From: Candidatus Cloacimonetes bacterium HGW-Cloacimonetes-2 | GTDB lineage: Bacteria > Cloacimonadota > Cloacimonadia > Cloacimonadales > Cloacimonadaceae | Reading direction: 5' to 3' | Assembly: GCA_002842035.1 (NCBI GenBank) | Contig: PHBP01000009.1 | Location: 1 to 64,000 of the forward strand | DNA length: 64,000 nucleotides | Part shown: piece after piece, positions 6,375-14,801 of the stretch | How the letters are laid out: the number at the start of each line of letters is the position of its first letter | How positions within the stretch are numbered: the first letter of the stretch is position 1 | Program-made: the position numbers and the translations under genes | The notes under the pieces: generated by a model | Databases searched by the model: none | What the model was told of the DNA's origin: nothing | The model's input: the letters and a program-made list of their open reading frames with translations, nothing else

Positions 6375-9176
6375 CTATTCGACGGGGAATGAGTTTACAA
6401 AGCCCGTCATATTAAGGGTTGATAGTATCGTTCCGATTGTCACAACCAGCACGATCAGGAGCTTGAAGTAGTCCTGTGCTTTGAGCATCGAGACGATATC
6501 CGGATTTTTGGAGAGATAAGCGGATGCGGCGTAAAACTCTTCACCGATCAGCGTATAATCACAGGTGGTGATAAAGAACGGGATCTGAGTGATAGCGTCG
6601 GAAGCCGCAATCTGTATCGCTCCGGTCTGGTTACCTGTCTCAGTCATCAAGAGGGCTTCGGCATTGAAATAGCCCATATAAAAGATGGTTGCGACCCGAT
6701 CACGAATAGTGATACCATTGACCGCTGCGGAGAAGGCAAACTGCACGTCGGAAACGAAGAAGATATCGTTTTGGTTGTAGCTATCCGGACGTCCTACTTC
6801 GCTGTAGGAAGTCTTGACTATCTCCTGAGCCACTGGAACTACAAAGTAATCCACATGCGGGGAGATCAGGCGGATATCAAATTCGGCAGTCTTTTTGGCT
6901 ATCTGTGAGAGGATCATCATTGCGGAGATGGTGCAGGGATCACCCAGAGTTCCCCAGCCTGGCACAAACATCACGGGGCGTCCCATCTCGGTGGCACGGC
7001 CGACTGCATTATCCAGCTCTACCAGACCGGCGATCGGACGGATATAAGGATCTCTGCGACGGACTGTGAGGATGCTGTACACCACCAGGAGTATCAGGAT
7101 AATACTGCCAATCAGAGTGATCCACTTGGTATCATCAAACCACTCGTTCTTTGGATAAAACCACTGACTGCCGTCTTTGGTATAAGGCTCGGATATCTGG
7201 TAGAGACCCTTGCCGTTGGTGGCGATCAGTTGGTAAGCTTGGCTACGACTGTTGAGATCGCGCTCTGCCAGGAAGGTCTTTAGCCATCTGTAGCCACCAC
7301 GGTTATCTGCTTTCAAGGCAACAGGATGCTTGGTGGCAAAGTCAATCAGCATTTGGTTCTGGGCAAGTACAGCGCTCAACGAATCCTTTACAGATGGTTC
7401 AGTCGCAGTGGCAACGGAGGCTTCGAGCTGCTTGATGGTATCTTTGAGCTCAACAATCTGCTTTGTCCATTCGTCTTTGTAGAGCGGGACGCTGATCGGA
7501 GCGCCGGTGGCGGTATCCGCTGCAACAACCACAAAGGGATCAAGCTTGAATCTGCGGGTCTTGCTGTCGTAACCGCTAAGGCCTTTGTAAAGCATATCTT
7601 CATAGGCGATGGAGTGATCATAACTGCGCGATAAGCCGCCCATACGGTTTCCGGGAGTGAAGATGGGATTTAGGCGGTTCGCAATCATCAGATCATAATA
7701 GAGCTTATTGAGTCTTTGCCCAGCCAGTTCCATCCTGTTTCCGCTAAAGCGGCGGTTTGCCTGGTCGTATTCGACGTGTTGGATCAGCTCTTCGCCAAAG
7801 TCTTTATCTTTGTTAGTCTTGACGGCTATCTTGACGGTGATGTCTTCCAGCTTTCTGCCTTGAGGAATCTTTAGGTGGATGATTTGATCCAAAAAGTACT
7901 CATAAACAGTACCCAGATCCTGTCCATCCGCAGAGAATACAAACCTGATGCGATCTACGTCGTATGCCTCGTTATCAGCGAGCTCATAGTTGATACGCAG
8001 GCGATTATGCTTTTGGTTGGCATAGGAAGCTTGGGTAATGAATACAATGGGCTTGCCAATAGAGATGAGAAGATTGTCGCCTTTGTCATTGCGTTTGTCC
8101 AATACTTCAAAACCGGGAAGGGTCGGGAGATTGGTGCTCAGAGCAGTCGCTATGGGGCGCCCCAGGCTGTATGCATAGAAACCGTTGTAATCCATATAGC
8201 CCAGGACAAAGCTGTAGTTTTCCAAAGCTATGCCAGCGGGAAGAGATACTGTCTCGTAGTAGTTTGTGCTGATGTATTGATTGGGGCTTTGGAATATCTG
8301 GATCGCTCCACCTTTCCAGAGGGGAGAAGAATCCTGCATCGGATCGGCATTCATATCTGCCAATTGAGCTTGTTCAAAGGCTGCCAGATTGGATTTGGGC
8401 ATTAGCCAGCCTTCCCACATATAGATATCGGATGCGGCATTGGGAGGACCCCATTCCAGACGCAGCTCGTTCTTATCAGTCAGCATTACAGGATGGCTGA
8501 TAGCAGTGGGATCGGGCCGGTTGTCAACAGGGCTTACTTCCTGAACGTCTGCGAAGGGCAAAAGCTGTCCGCGCTCGTTCACTCCCAGCACTGTATAATA
8601 ATACTTCTGCTGAGGCAGTACGTTGGCAAGCAGGTATTCAAACTGATTTACCTTTAGTCCGGCGGCAAAGCTGCTATCGGCAGAAACGATCTTTTTTGAG
8701 TGCTTGTAAAAGGCATTGCTGCTGATCACACCCAATACGGAATAGCGATCAATCAGTTTGGCCAAGACGGAGGGTTCCCGGGGGACGCCTCTAAAGAGCG
8801 GGCTGTCGGGAGTCTGCTGCTTTTCCCGTTTCAATTTGCCGGGAGCAGTCTCAAAATCTATCAGAGTGGGATAGTCTTTGTCATAAAAGAAGAGCTCATC
8901 GCTAAGAACGCCCATTTTGGGATCGACTTCCAGATGACTGAGGAAGAATAGACTATCCGGATGGACACCTCTGTAAACGTTGTATTGAATGATGCGGTTT
9001 GATTTGTGCAGCGGTTTCCACTTTAGCATTATGCCGGTGCCATCATCAAAAGGAATGTCATTGGCGCTGAATCCCGTGATTTTACCCTCAGTGGCAGGAT
9101 CGCTGACGCGGTCTGAAATCAAGAGCCCAAAGGCTGAGAGAATCACCAGACCGATTACTATGATATATCTTTTCAT
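6375..9176 (-). CDS. giant membrane protein, DUF6754-like, paralog B
   Basis: 933 residues from ATG 9176 (GGGGAT just upstream; the longer TTG-started form has no ribosome site). The order is: N-terminal membrane/signal segment (YIIVIGLVILSAFGLLI); an extracytoplasmic part of about 650 residues with fibronectin-III-like modules (start 'DDGTGIMLKWKPL', again at 'KNELRLEWGPP') and a coiled-coil stretch; a transmembrane helix at about 684-705; a conserved cytosolic domain at about 706-900 (IRPIAGLVELDNAVGRATEMGRP, GRPDSYNQND, ETGNQTGAIQIA, CDYTLIGEEFYAASAYL); and a C-terminal membrane helix. The cytosolic domain is nearly the same as in the gene at 11728-14634. I recognise the family only as a domain of unknown function (DUF6754, from memory). 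The function is not known; large size and two-sided topology suggest a scaffold or envelope-spanning complex. Confidence 0.82.
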   Translation of the reverse strand: MKRYIIVIGLVILSAFGLLISDRVSDPATEGKITGFSANDIPFDDGTGIMLKWKPLHKSNRIIQYNVYRGVHPDSLFFLSHLEVDPKMGVLSDELFFYDKDYPTLIDFETAPGKLKREKQQTPDSPLFRGVPREPSVLAKLIDRYSVLGVISSNAFYKHSKKIVSADSSFAAGLKVNQFEYLLANVLPQQKYYYTVLGVNERGQLLPFADVQEVSPVDNRPDPTAISHPVMLTDKNELRLEWGPPNAASDIYMWEGWLMPKSNLAAFEQAQLADMNADPMQDSSPLWKGGAIQIFQSPNQYISTNYYETVSLPAGIALENYSFVLGYMDYNGFYAYSLGRPIATALSTNLPTLPGFEVLDKRNDKGDNLLISIGKPIVFITQASYANQKHNRLRINYELADNEAYDVDRIRFVFSADGQDLGTVYEYFLDQIIHLKIPQGRKLEDITVKIAVKTNKDKDFGEELIQHVEYDQANRRFSGNRMELAGQRLNKLYYDLMIANRLNPIFTPGNRMGGLSRSYDHSIAYEDMLYKGLSGYDSKTRRFKLDPFVVVAADTATGAPISVPLYKDEWTKQIVELKDTIKQLEASVATATEPSVKDSLSAVLAQNQMLIDFATKHPVALKADNRGGYRWLKTFLAERDLNSRSQAYQLIATNGKGLYQISEPYTKDGSQWFYPKNEWFDDTKWITLIGSIILILLVVYSILTVRRRDPYIRPIAGLVELDNAVGRATEMGRPVMFVPGWGTLGDPCTISAMMILSQIAKKTAEFDIRLISPHVDYFVVPVAQEIVKTSYSEVGRPDSYNQNDIFFVSDVQFAFSAAVNGITIRDRVATIFYMGYFNAEALLMTETGNQTGAIQIAASDAITQIPFFITTCDYTLIGEEFYAASAYLSKNPDIVSMLKAQDYFKLLIVLVVTIGTILSTLNMTGFVNSFPVE

Positions 9177-9221
9177 TTTAATCCCCGAAAGGTTCGTTTC
9201 CTTTTGTATCAATGCGCCACG

Positions 9222-9250
9222 GCTGTGCGGAAGGAATGCTCCCGCACAGC
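9222..9250 (-). other. strong stem-loop between two operon genes
   Basis: GCTGTGCGG at 9222-9230 and CCGCACAGC at 9242-9250 form a perfect 9-bp GC-rich stem with an 11-base loop. There is no following T-run on the minus strand, so this is not a standard terminator. It lies in the only sizeable gap inside the DUF6754 operon and could act as an mRNA processing or stability element that sets different levels of the two paralogs. Confidence 0.55.
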
Positions 9251-9267
9251 TGCAGCATTGTAGAGAG

Positions 9268-9870
9268 CTATTTTATCGCGCCGAAGACGTCGTTTACCAA
9301 AAACTGGATACGACCAATCAGCAGGGAAATACGCGCCATCACGGTGAGTCCAAAGGAAGCACCGAATCCGATCATCATATACCACTTGCCGACATCCACA
9401 AACTTTCCATAGACACCGGTATGGGCTTTGGAGAAGAAGAAATACAGCAAGACTGCAATCGTTCCGATGAAGATCAGGAACAGATTGAAGGTCTCGATCG
9501 GTACCATCGCCTGACGCATCTGCACCAGGATGAAGGTATGCATGGATAGCGGCACACTCGCACCGACACCCATCATCGAGAAGGCTATCGGATAGCGTGA
9601 AAGCCAGCTAAGCTTGCGGTTAAAGCGCATCAGGTAAAAGAGACCCATTATACTGGGGATGATTAGCATCCACTGCTGTTTCAGGATCAAGGGCTGATAC
9701 ATAAAGGGTATGAACACACGGGTATAAGTAAGCACCAATCCGTATCCGAGGGAGATACCCACCAATAGCTGTTCTGCCATCTGGTAGAAAGGATTGTCTT
9801 TGTACAAGAAGGAGAAAATGCAGAGGGTGAAGAAAGCTCCAACCAGGTTACTGAATAATTCAAAAGACAT
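9268..9870 (-). CDS. uncharacterised polytopic membrane protein of the DUF6754 cluster
   Basis: 200 residues with about six hydrophobic helices: FFTLCIFSFLY, LLVGISLGYGLVLTY, MLIIPSIMGLFYLM, PIAFSMMGVGASVPL, TFNLFLIFIGTIAVLLYFFF and WYMMIGFGASFGLTVMA. The region linking helices 1 and 2 (NPFYQMAEQLLVGIS) and the penultimate loop (GVYGKFVDVGKWYMM) look conserved rather than random. I do not recognise the family. Start ATG 9870 has GAGGAGG 5 bases upstream. It is 10 bases after the anchored 395-residue protein and precedes paralog B, so it is almost surely part of the same membrane complex. No charged transport motif is visible to support a transporter call. Confidence 0.75.
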   Translation of the reverse strand: MSFELFSNLVGAFFTLCIFSFLYKDNPFYQMAEQLLVGISLGYGLVLTYTRVFIPFMYQPLILKQQWMLIIPSIMGLFYLMRFNRKLSWLSRYPIAFSMMGVGASVPLSMHTFILVQMRQAMVPIETFNLFLIFIGTIAVLLYFFFSKAHTGVYGKFVDVGKWYMMIGFGASFGLTVMARISLLIGRIQFLVNDVFGAIK

Positions 9871-9880
9871 TTTATCCTCC

Positions 9881-11068
9881 TCAGTTCTTTGCTTGACGTG
9901 CTTTGGCTATGAAGTAGCCAATATTACCCAGGATGATGAAGACGATGATCATTATATGCGCCACCGATTGTGCGTTCATTCCGATACGGGCTACTTTGAA
10001 CTTATAATCGATATTGCGGGTCATCCGGTTGAGATCTTTCCAGGCCACTATGCCCAGTTCATCCTGTTGTTGTTTGCTGATGGTTGTAACGTCAAAGACG
10101 ATCTTGCCATCCTGATCCTTTTTGAGCTGGTCAAAGAGGGCTTTCTGTTCCGGGTATTTGGCGGTAAACTGCTCGTACTCGGCAGGGGTAAAGGTGGCAG
10201 TGGTCTGAGTCGTGATATTGATCAGCTTTTGGACTGATTCATCCTGAAGGACTTCACGGCTGAATGAACGGCCGGGAACCATCTTGTTGCCATCGTCGTC
10301 AACCTGGACAGCGATAGGTGTGCCGGGCTCTCTGTAAGCTGCGAAAACATCCACCAGCTTCTCATATTCGGCGGCACCCTTGAGACCTGCAAGCATACCG
10401 ATGAACTGGCCGGATTGCAAGTAGGGATACTGATCGGCAGCCATCACGGCGGTAACGCCAACGGCTACGTTCAGACCGAATTTGGGACGTGCATAGACGA
10501 TCCAGTAGGATCCCGCAACACTGCCGGAAAATTCGATTGCCAGGTTCATTTCGCTGTAGTTGTTGATTCCCTTCATAATCGGGAGGCTCTCCAGCTTGCG
10601 TCCTTCGGCATCGGTCTTGACCGTATTGGCGATATTATCGCCCATACCGATCACGGTAGGCATCGCCAAGGTACCGGGGATATAGCCAAAGTTACAATAA
10701 TCTACACCGCTTACGATATTGGGATATTCTTCTTTGACGCTGTTGATGGCATAATCGATGATGGGAGCACCGGAAGGCAGCCAGGTAAGGGTAAAGACTT
10801 TGACATTGCGTTCAAAGCAGTGCCTCAGGATGGCAATCTCCATTGGATAGAGCTCCGGCATCGTTGATGCATCGTGGTAAAAACTCAGCAGGATGGCGCG
10901 ATCTTCACGCCCTGCAAAGCTATCAATCATTTGATACAGATTCTCGGTCGGCGGGGTGGTAACGTTATCCGAATTGTAAGGAACCATCAGCGGGATGATG
11001 ATGGCAAGCGCCACCACGATATAGATCCATCTGCGGTCCAAAGCCTGGATTCTTTCAAATATGGTCAT
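9881..11068 (-). CDS. uncharacterised double-anchored membrane protein of the DUF6754 cluster
   Basis: 395 residues. One membrane helix at each end (WIYIVVALAIIIPLMVPY near residue 15, and AHIMIIVFIILGNIGYFIA near the C-terminus) encloses a globular domain of about 330 residues. Notable phrases are DRAILLSFYHDASTMPELYP, HCFERNVKVFTLTW and 'AADQYPYLQSGQFIGMLAGLKGAAEYEKL'. The Rossmann-like alternation at residues 55-100 suggests an alpha/beta fold. With both ends in the membrane the domain would sit on the extracytoplasmic side, but the orientation is not certain. Start ATG 11068 has AAGGAG upstream. I do not recognise a family. The conserved glycine-rich 'GQFIGMLAGLKGAAEYE' element should be a good search seed for related operons. 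Confidence 0.75.
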   Translation of the reverse strand: MTIFERIQALDRRWIYIVVALAIIIPLMVPYNSDNVTTPPTENLYQMIDSFAGREDRAILLSFYHDASTMPELYPMEIAILRHCFERNVKVFTLTWLPSGAPIIDYAINSVKEEYPNIVSGVDYCNFGYIPGTLAMPTVIGMGDNIANTVKTDAEGRKLESLPIMKGINNYSEMNLAIEFSGSVAGSYWIVYARPKFGLNVAVGVTAVMAADQYPYLQSGQFIGMLAGLKGAAEYEKLVDVFAAYREPGTPIAVQVDDDGNKMVPGRSFSREVLQDESVQKLINITTQTTATFTPAEYEQFTAKYPEQKALFDQLKKDQDGKIVFDVTTISKQQQDELGIVAWKDLNRMTRNIDYKFKVARIGMNAQSVAHIMIIVFIILGNIGYFIAKARQAKN

Positions 11069-11083
11069 TCTTTGGCTCCTTTA

Positions 11084-11713
11084 TCAATCACCGCCGCCCA
11101 AATAAGAGCGCTCGATACCAAGTAATATTTTAAGGGTTGTGGCGACCGATCCAAGGCCCACTCCCAGCGCGATTCCACGCTTGGAAGCAAGATTGGGAAC
11201 GTCCAGAATCCACTGCGAGATGTCCGGTAAATGTCTGGATATCTTGACTCCCAGCGGCACCTGTGCCAGCATCACAACGATAGCTGCGACCAAAAGCACG
11301 GTTGCTTCTGCACTTCTGGCACGGAAGGCTTTGTATGCCGCCGATGCCATATAGAAAGCCAGGAGCGAGAACATTGTGCTACTCATCGGCATCTGCATAT
11401 TTTCAAACATCCACATAAAGAGACCGCCTTTCTGAGTGCCTCCTATGAATCCGGCCAACGCCGTCACAATAAATCCGGCAAAGAAGAAGAAGCTGTACTG
11501 CCACTTGGGTGCTTTGCGGCGGATCTTGGCGGTGTGCATCATCGATAGACTGATCACACCCAATAGGGCTGCGAAAGGCGCCATTGCACGCGCCCAAGGC
11601 AGATAAAACTTGTAGTAAAAGTCATCCTGGATGATCTTGTGCGGCGAAAACGCCCAAAACACCCAGATCAAACCTCCGATCATCACGATTAGTAATGGTA
11701 CGGTCTTTTTCAT
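11084..11713 (-). CDS. uncharacterised polytopic membrane protein of the DUF6754 cluster
   Basis: 209 residues with about five or six membrane helices: VPLLIVMIGGLIWVFWAF, MAPFAALLGVISLSMM, YSFFFFAGFIVTALAGFIGG, MFSLLAFYMASAAYKAF, TVLLVAAIVVMLAQVPLG and GIALGVGLGSVATTLKILLG. Between helices 1 and 2 is a short loop (IIQDDFYYKFYLPWAR), and a basic patch (AKIRRKAPKW) marks a cytosolic loop. The C-terminal segment 'SKRGIALGVGLGSVATTLKILLGIERSYLGGG' is Gly-rich and probably conserved. Start ATG 11713 has GAGG upstream. It begins 14 bases after paralog A ends. Family not recognised. Confidence 0.75.
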   Translation of the reverse strand: MKKTVPLLIVMIGGLIWVFWAFSPHKIIQDDFYYKFYLPWARAMAPFAALLGVISLSMMHTAKIRRKAPKWQYSFFFFAGFIVTALAGFIGGTQKGGLFMWMFENMQMPMSSTMFSLLAFYMASAAYKAFRARSAEATVLLVAAIVVMLAQVPLGVKISRHLPDISQWILDVPNLASKRGIALGVGLGSVATTLKILLGIERSYLGGGD

Positions 11714-11727
11714 TAAAAACCTCGCTC

Positions 11728-14634
11728 TTATTTAAGGGGTAACAGATTCAGTAAAAAGGTTAGCTGGAAGCTTGCCAGGATTGCCCCGACAAAGATAACG
11801 CTCAAAATTATGAACTTGAAGTAGTCCTGAGCCTTGAGCGTGCCAAGCAGCATCGGTTCACGGTTCAGGTAGGCGGAAGCGGCATAGAGTTCCTCGCCGA
11901 TCAGGGTATAATCGCAACTGGTGATAAAGAACGGTATCTGCGTTACAGCGTCTGTTCCCGCCACCTGGATTGCTCCAATGGAGTTTCCGGTTTCTGTCAT
12001 CAGCAGTGATTCGGCTGCAAAGAAGCCCATAAAGAAGTTCGTGGCGGCACGTTCACGCACCATAATGCCATTGAAACCCGCAACATAGGCAAATTGCATA
12101 TCAGTGAGGAAGAAGATGTTATTCTTGTCGTAGCTATCCGGACGTCCCACCGCAAAGTGAGCTTCGCGTACGATTTCCTGCGCTATCGGCATAATGATGT
12201 AGTTGTAACAGGGAACGATCAGCTTGGTATCGTATTCCGCAGCTTTTTTGGCAACCAGCCCCAGGATTCCCAGGGATGCCAAAGTGGCAACGTCTGAAAG
12301 TCCACCGTTACCCATCGAATACAGCATCGGGCGTCCCATCTCAGTGGCACGGCCTATGGCATTATCGATCTCGTGCAAACCTGCAATCGGACGTATATAC
12401 AGGCTCTTGCCGCGCTTTGCCAGGAAGACAAAGATAAAGACGGAGAATCCAAAGATCAACGAGGCAAAGAGTGTGGTCCACTTGTTTTTATCAAACCAAT
12501 TGGAGATCGGGATATAGTAGTTGTAATCACCCTTGTCGTTTTTATCCGGAACGGATTCTGTAATCGCGCCTTTACCATCGGTTCTCACCATCATATAGGT
12601 CTGATAGCGGCTATCCGGCTCGCGCACGCTGGCGATAAATCTCATCCGGGCTCTGTGACCCTTGATGCTATTCGCTTTGAGGAGATCTTTATTTTCCTTG
12701 TTTGCGGTGATATTCTTCTGCAGATTGGCAATTTGTTCTTCAAACTGCGCCAGGGCAGCGGGAGGCATCGCAGCGAGTTCTGCTTTTTGAGCCATCATTG
12801 CGCTTAGTCTCTCTTCCAATCTGCCGATTGTTTTCTTAGCTTCGTTGGCTGCTTCATCCGCAAAGATACTTGTGCTGAGGGTGGTCTTGGCATCTTTATC
12901 GAAGACCAGGTCTATGCTTGAGGAGACCAATGTATAATCGCCCCGGTCGTCGCCTTTCTCGAGCTTTCTTGCCACTCTCTCGCCATTCATAATCGTCACC
13001 AGGGAATCACCTTCCACATAGCGGAAGCCGTTTACCAGCTTGGTGATCGAAGCGGGATAGGAATTTACCACATCAAGATTGTTGTCATAAGACGTATTGC
13101 GTTTTACCAGCGAAAAGTCATTGCCGCGCATCGATTGGCGATAGACCACGTTTTGCAGCCTGGAGACTTCCACACCATTGCGATAAAGCGCGCGGGATGG
13201 CATCAGGGTCATCATCTGGTCGTTCCAGACCAAATCCTGCTCCAGGACGTAGTCCTCATTGAGCGCCGGCTTGCCATTCATCGTCATCTTCACGTGTAAA
13301 CCGTTTTTGTAATTATAACCGGCAGGGATGCTGATATCAACGATATTATTCGTGTAGAATTCGTTGATACGGGTAAATGCCTTGTTTTCACCGGGCTTGT
13401 AGAAATCAAAGTAGATATTCTTGACTTTCTGAGTCTCAGCCAGATTGAGCTGATAATTGACTCTGAGCCTGGTGCCGCGATTGTTCAGCGTGCTGGTTTT
13501 GGTCACAAAGACCACCGGATCATCCCAAAGTACTGTCAGTCTGTCGCCCTTGTCATTTGGCTTGTCCTGAACCACAAAGCTCGGCACGGGCGGGAGTTGG
13601 CCGCTCGTTAGCACTCTTACCGGCTTCAGATCGGACATAGCTGTCTGATTCATACCATCTGCAAATAGTATGGCAAAGCGGGAGTTCTTGACGTCAGCAG
13701 GAGTCAATCCAATCTCAGCAAGATTCACCTGGGTATAGTTCTTGAGCGATCCTCCGCCCAGCTTGCCACGTGCCACCGGTTGAATTTGCATTATTGTGGG
13801 ATCATTCTTGGCTACAGCCCACTGCTCATCGGTCATTGAGGCAGGCATACGGTAAATCTGAAAGCTATCCAGATCTTCTTTATAAATGGGATAATCCCAT
13901 TCAAAATTAAGCTTCTGCTGATCTTCGATCAAGGCGCAATAGAGGTTGGTTGCAGGTTCCGGAGGATTATCTGTGGGGACACCCTCTTTGACTTCGGTGC
14001 GATCGTAAAAACGATTGCGCTCGTTGATTGCAACTACGCTGTAATAGTACTTATTACCCGGCAGCATAGTTGCCAGCATCGTCTGCTGGAACATCTTGAG
14101 CCCGGCATAGGCAGTGGAATCTGCCTGATCCGCGGAGAAGATTTTCCGGGATCTATAATACATATCAGCTTTATCCACCATTGTGATGATCTGCAGCTTT
14201 TTGGATAGCTCTGCTGCAATCCTCACATCCCTGGGAATCTTGCGATACAGAGGGCTGTCAGCAGATTGCTGCTTTTCCTTGCGAAGCTTGCCCGGGGATT
14301 CAATATCAATAAAATCTGTGTAAGAGCTGTCGTAATAATACATCCTTTCAGATGTGACTCCGCTCTTAACGTTCACTTGGACAGAGGCATGGAAGAAGAG
14401 CGTATCCGGAGAAATTCCCCGGTATATGCGATACTCTATCACTCTCTGATCCTTGTCGAGGGGTTTCCAACTCAGCATCAGACCGGTGCCGTCATCATTC
14501 GGCACGTCTTCGACTTTGAAATCCTCGACCACATTTGTGGCTTTGCTTTTTTGCTGTTGTGCAATCATCACGGTAAAAACAGTGACAAAAACTACCAGCA
14601 AAACGAGGATCAAGCGACGCTTGTCTAACCTCAT
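11728..14634 (-). CDS. giant membrane protein, DUF6754-like, paralog A
   Basis: 968 residues, first gene of the operon (AGGAG 7 bases before ATG 14634). It has an N-terminal membrane segment (LILVLLVVFVTVFTVMIA), three fibronectin-III-like modules beginning near 'DDGTGLMLSWKPL', 'QQKLNFEWDYP' and 'GDRLTVLWDDP', and an extracytoplasmic helical hairpin rich in Glu/Ala/Lys (about residues 600-680, likely coiled coil). A membrane helix follows at 718-738, then the conserved cytosolic domain at about 740-935 (IRPIAGLHEIDNAIGRATEMG, GRPDSYDKNNIFF, ETGNSIGAIQVAG, CDYTLIGEELYAASAYL), and a final membrane helix. By eye the cytosolic domain is far more alike between paralogs A and B than the outer parts. 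This suggests the two form a hetero-oligomer through the inner domains and contact different partners outside. Function unknown. Confidence 0.82.
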   Translation of the reverse strand: MRLDKRRLILVLLVVFVTVFTVMIAQQQKSKATNVVEDFKVEDVPNDDGTGLMLSWKPLDKDQRVIEYRIYRGISPDTLFFHASVQVNVKSGVTSERMYYYDSSYTDFIDIESPGKLRKEKQQSADSPLYRKIPRDVRIAAELSKKLQIITMVDKADMYYRSRKIFSADQADSTAYAGLKMFQQTMLATMLPGNKYYYSVVAINERNRFYDRTEVKEGVPTDNPPEPATNLYCALIEDQQKLNFEWDYPIYKEDLDSFQIYRMPASMTDEQWAVAKNDPTIMQIQPVARGKLGGGSLKNYTQVNLAEIGLTPADVKNSRFAILFADGMNQTAMSDLKPVRVLTSGQLPPVPSFVVQDKPNDKGDRLTVLWDDPVVFVTKTSTLNNRGTRLRVNYQLNLAETQKVKNIYFDFYKPGENKAFTRINEFYTNNIVDISIPAGYNYKNGLHVKMTMNGKPALNEDYVLEQDLVWNDQMMTLMPSRALYRNGVEVSRLQNVVYRQSMRGNDFSLVKRNTSYDNNLDVVNSYPASITKLVNGFRYVEGDSLVTIMNGERVARKLEKGDDRGDYTLVSSSIDLVFDKDAKTTLSTSIFADEAANEAKKTIGRLEERLSAMMAQKAELAAMPPAALAQFEEQIANLQKNITANKENKDLLKANSIKGHRARMRFIASVREPDSRYQTYMMVRTDGKGAITESVPDKNDKGDYNYYIPISNWFDKNKWTTLFASLIFGFSVFIFVFLAKRGKSLYIRPIAGLHEIDNAIGRATEMGRPMLYSMGNGGLSDVATLASLGILGLVAKKAAEYDTKLIVPCYNYIIMPIAQEIVREAHFAVGRPDSYDKNNIFFLTDMQFAYVAGFNGIMVRERAATNFFMGFFAAESLLMTETGNSIGAIQVAGTDAVTQIPFFITSCDYTLIGEELYAASAYLNREPMLLGTLKAQDYFKFIILSVIFVGAILASFQLTFLLNLLPLK

Positions 14635-14801
14635 AGGCGGTCTCCTATTCTTCTGTAAAATATAGTTTTATAGCTTCCTATCACGAGAAAAGCCTTAGGT
14701 ATAATTGTCAATCTCTTTTTTGGCAGTGACGATCAAGCCTCCGGGCTCTCTGTGCTCTTTTTCAATATTTGTGCTTTCACGGATTTTTGGATCAAGGGAT
14801 T

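Noticed and set aside
14635-14694. Rex operator at the DUF6754 operon promoter
   Set aside because: I looked for a TTGTGAA-N-TTCACAA-like palindrome near the start of the operon and found none.
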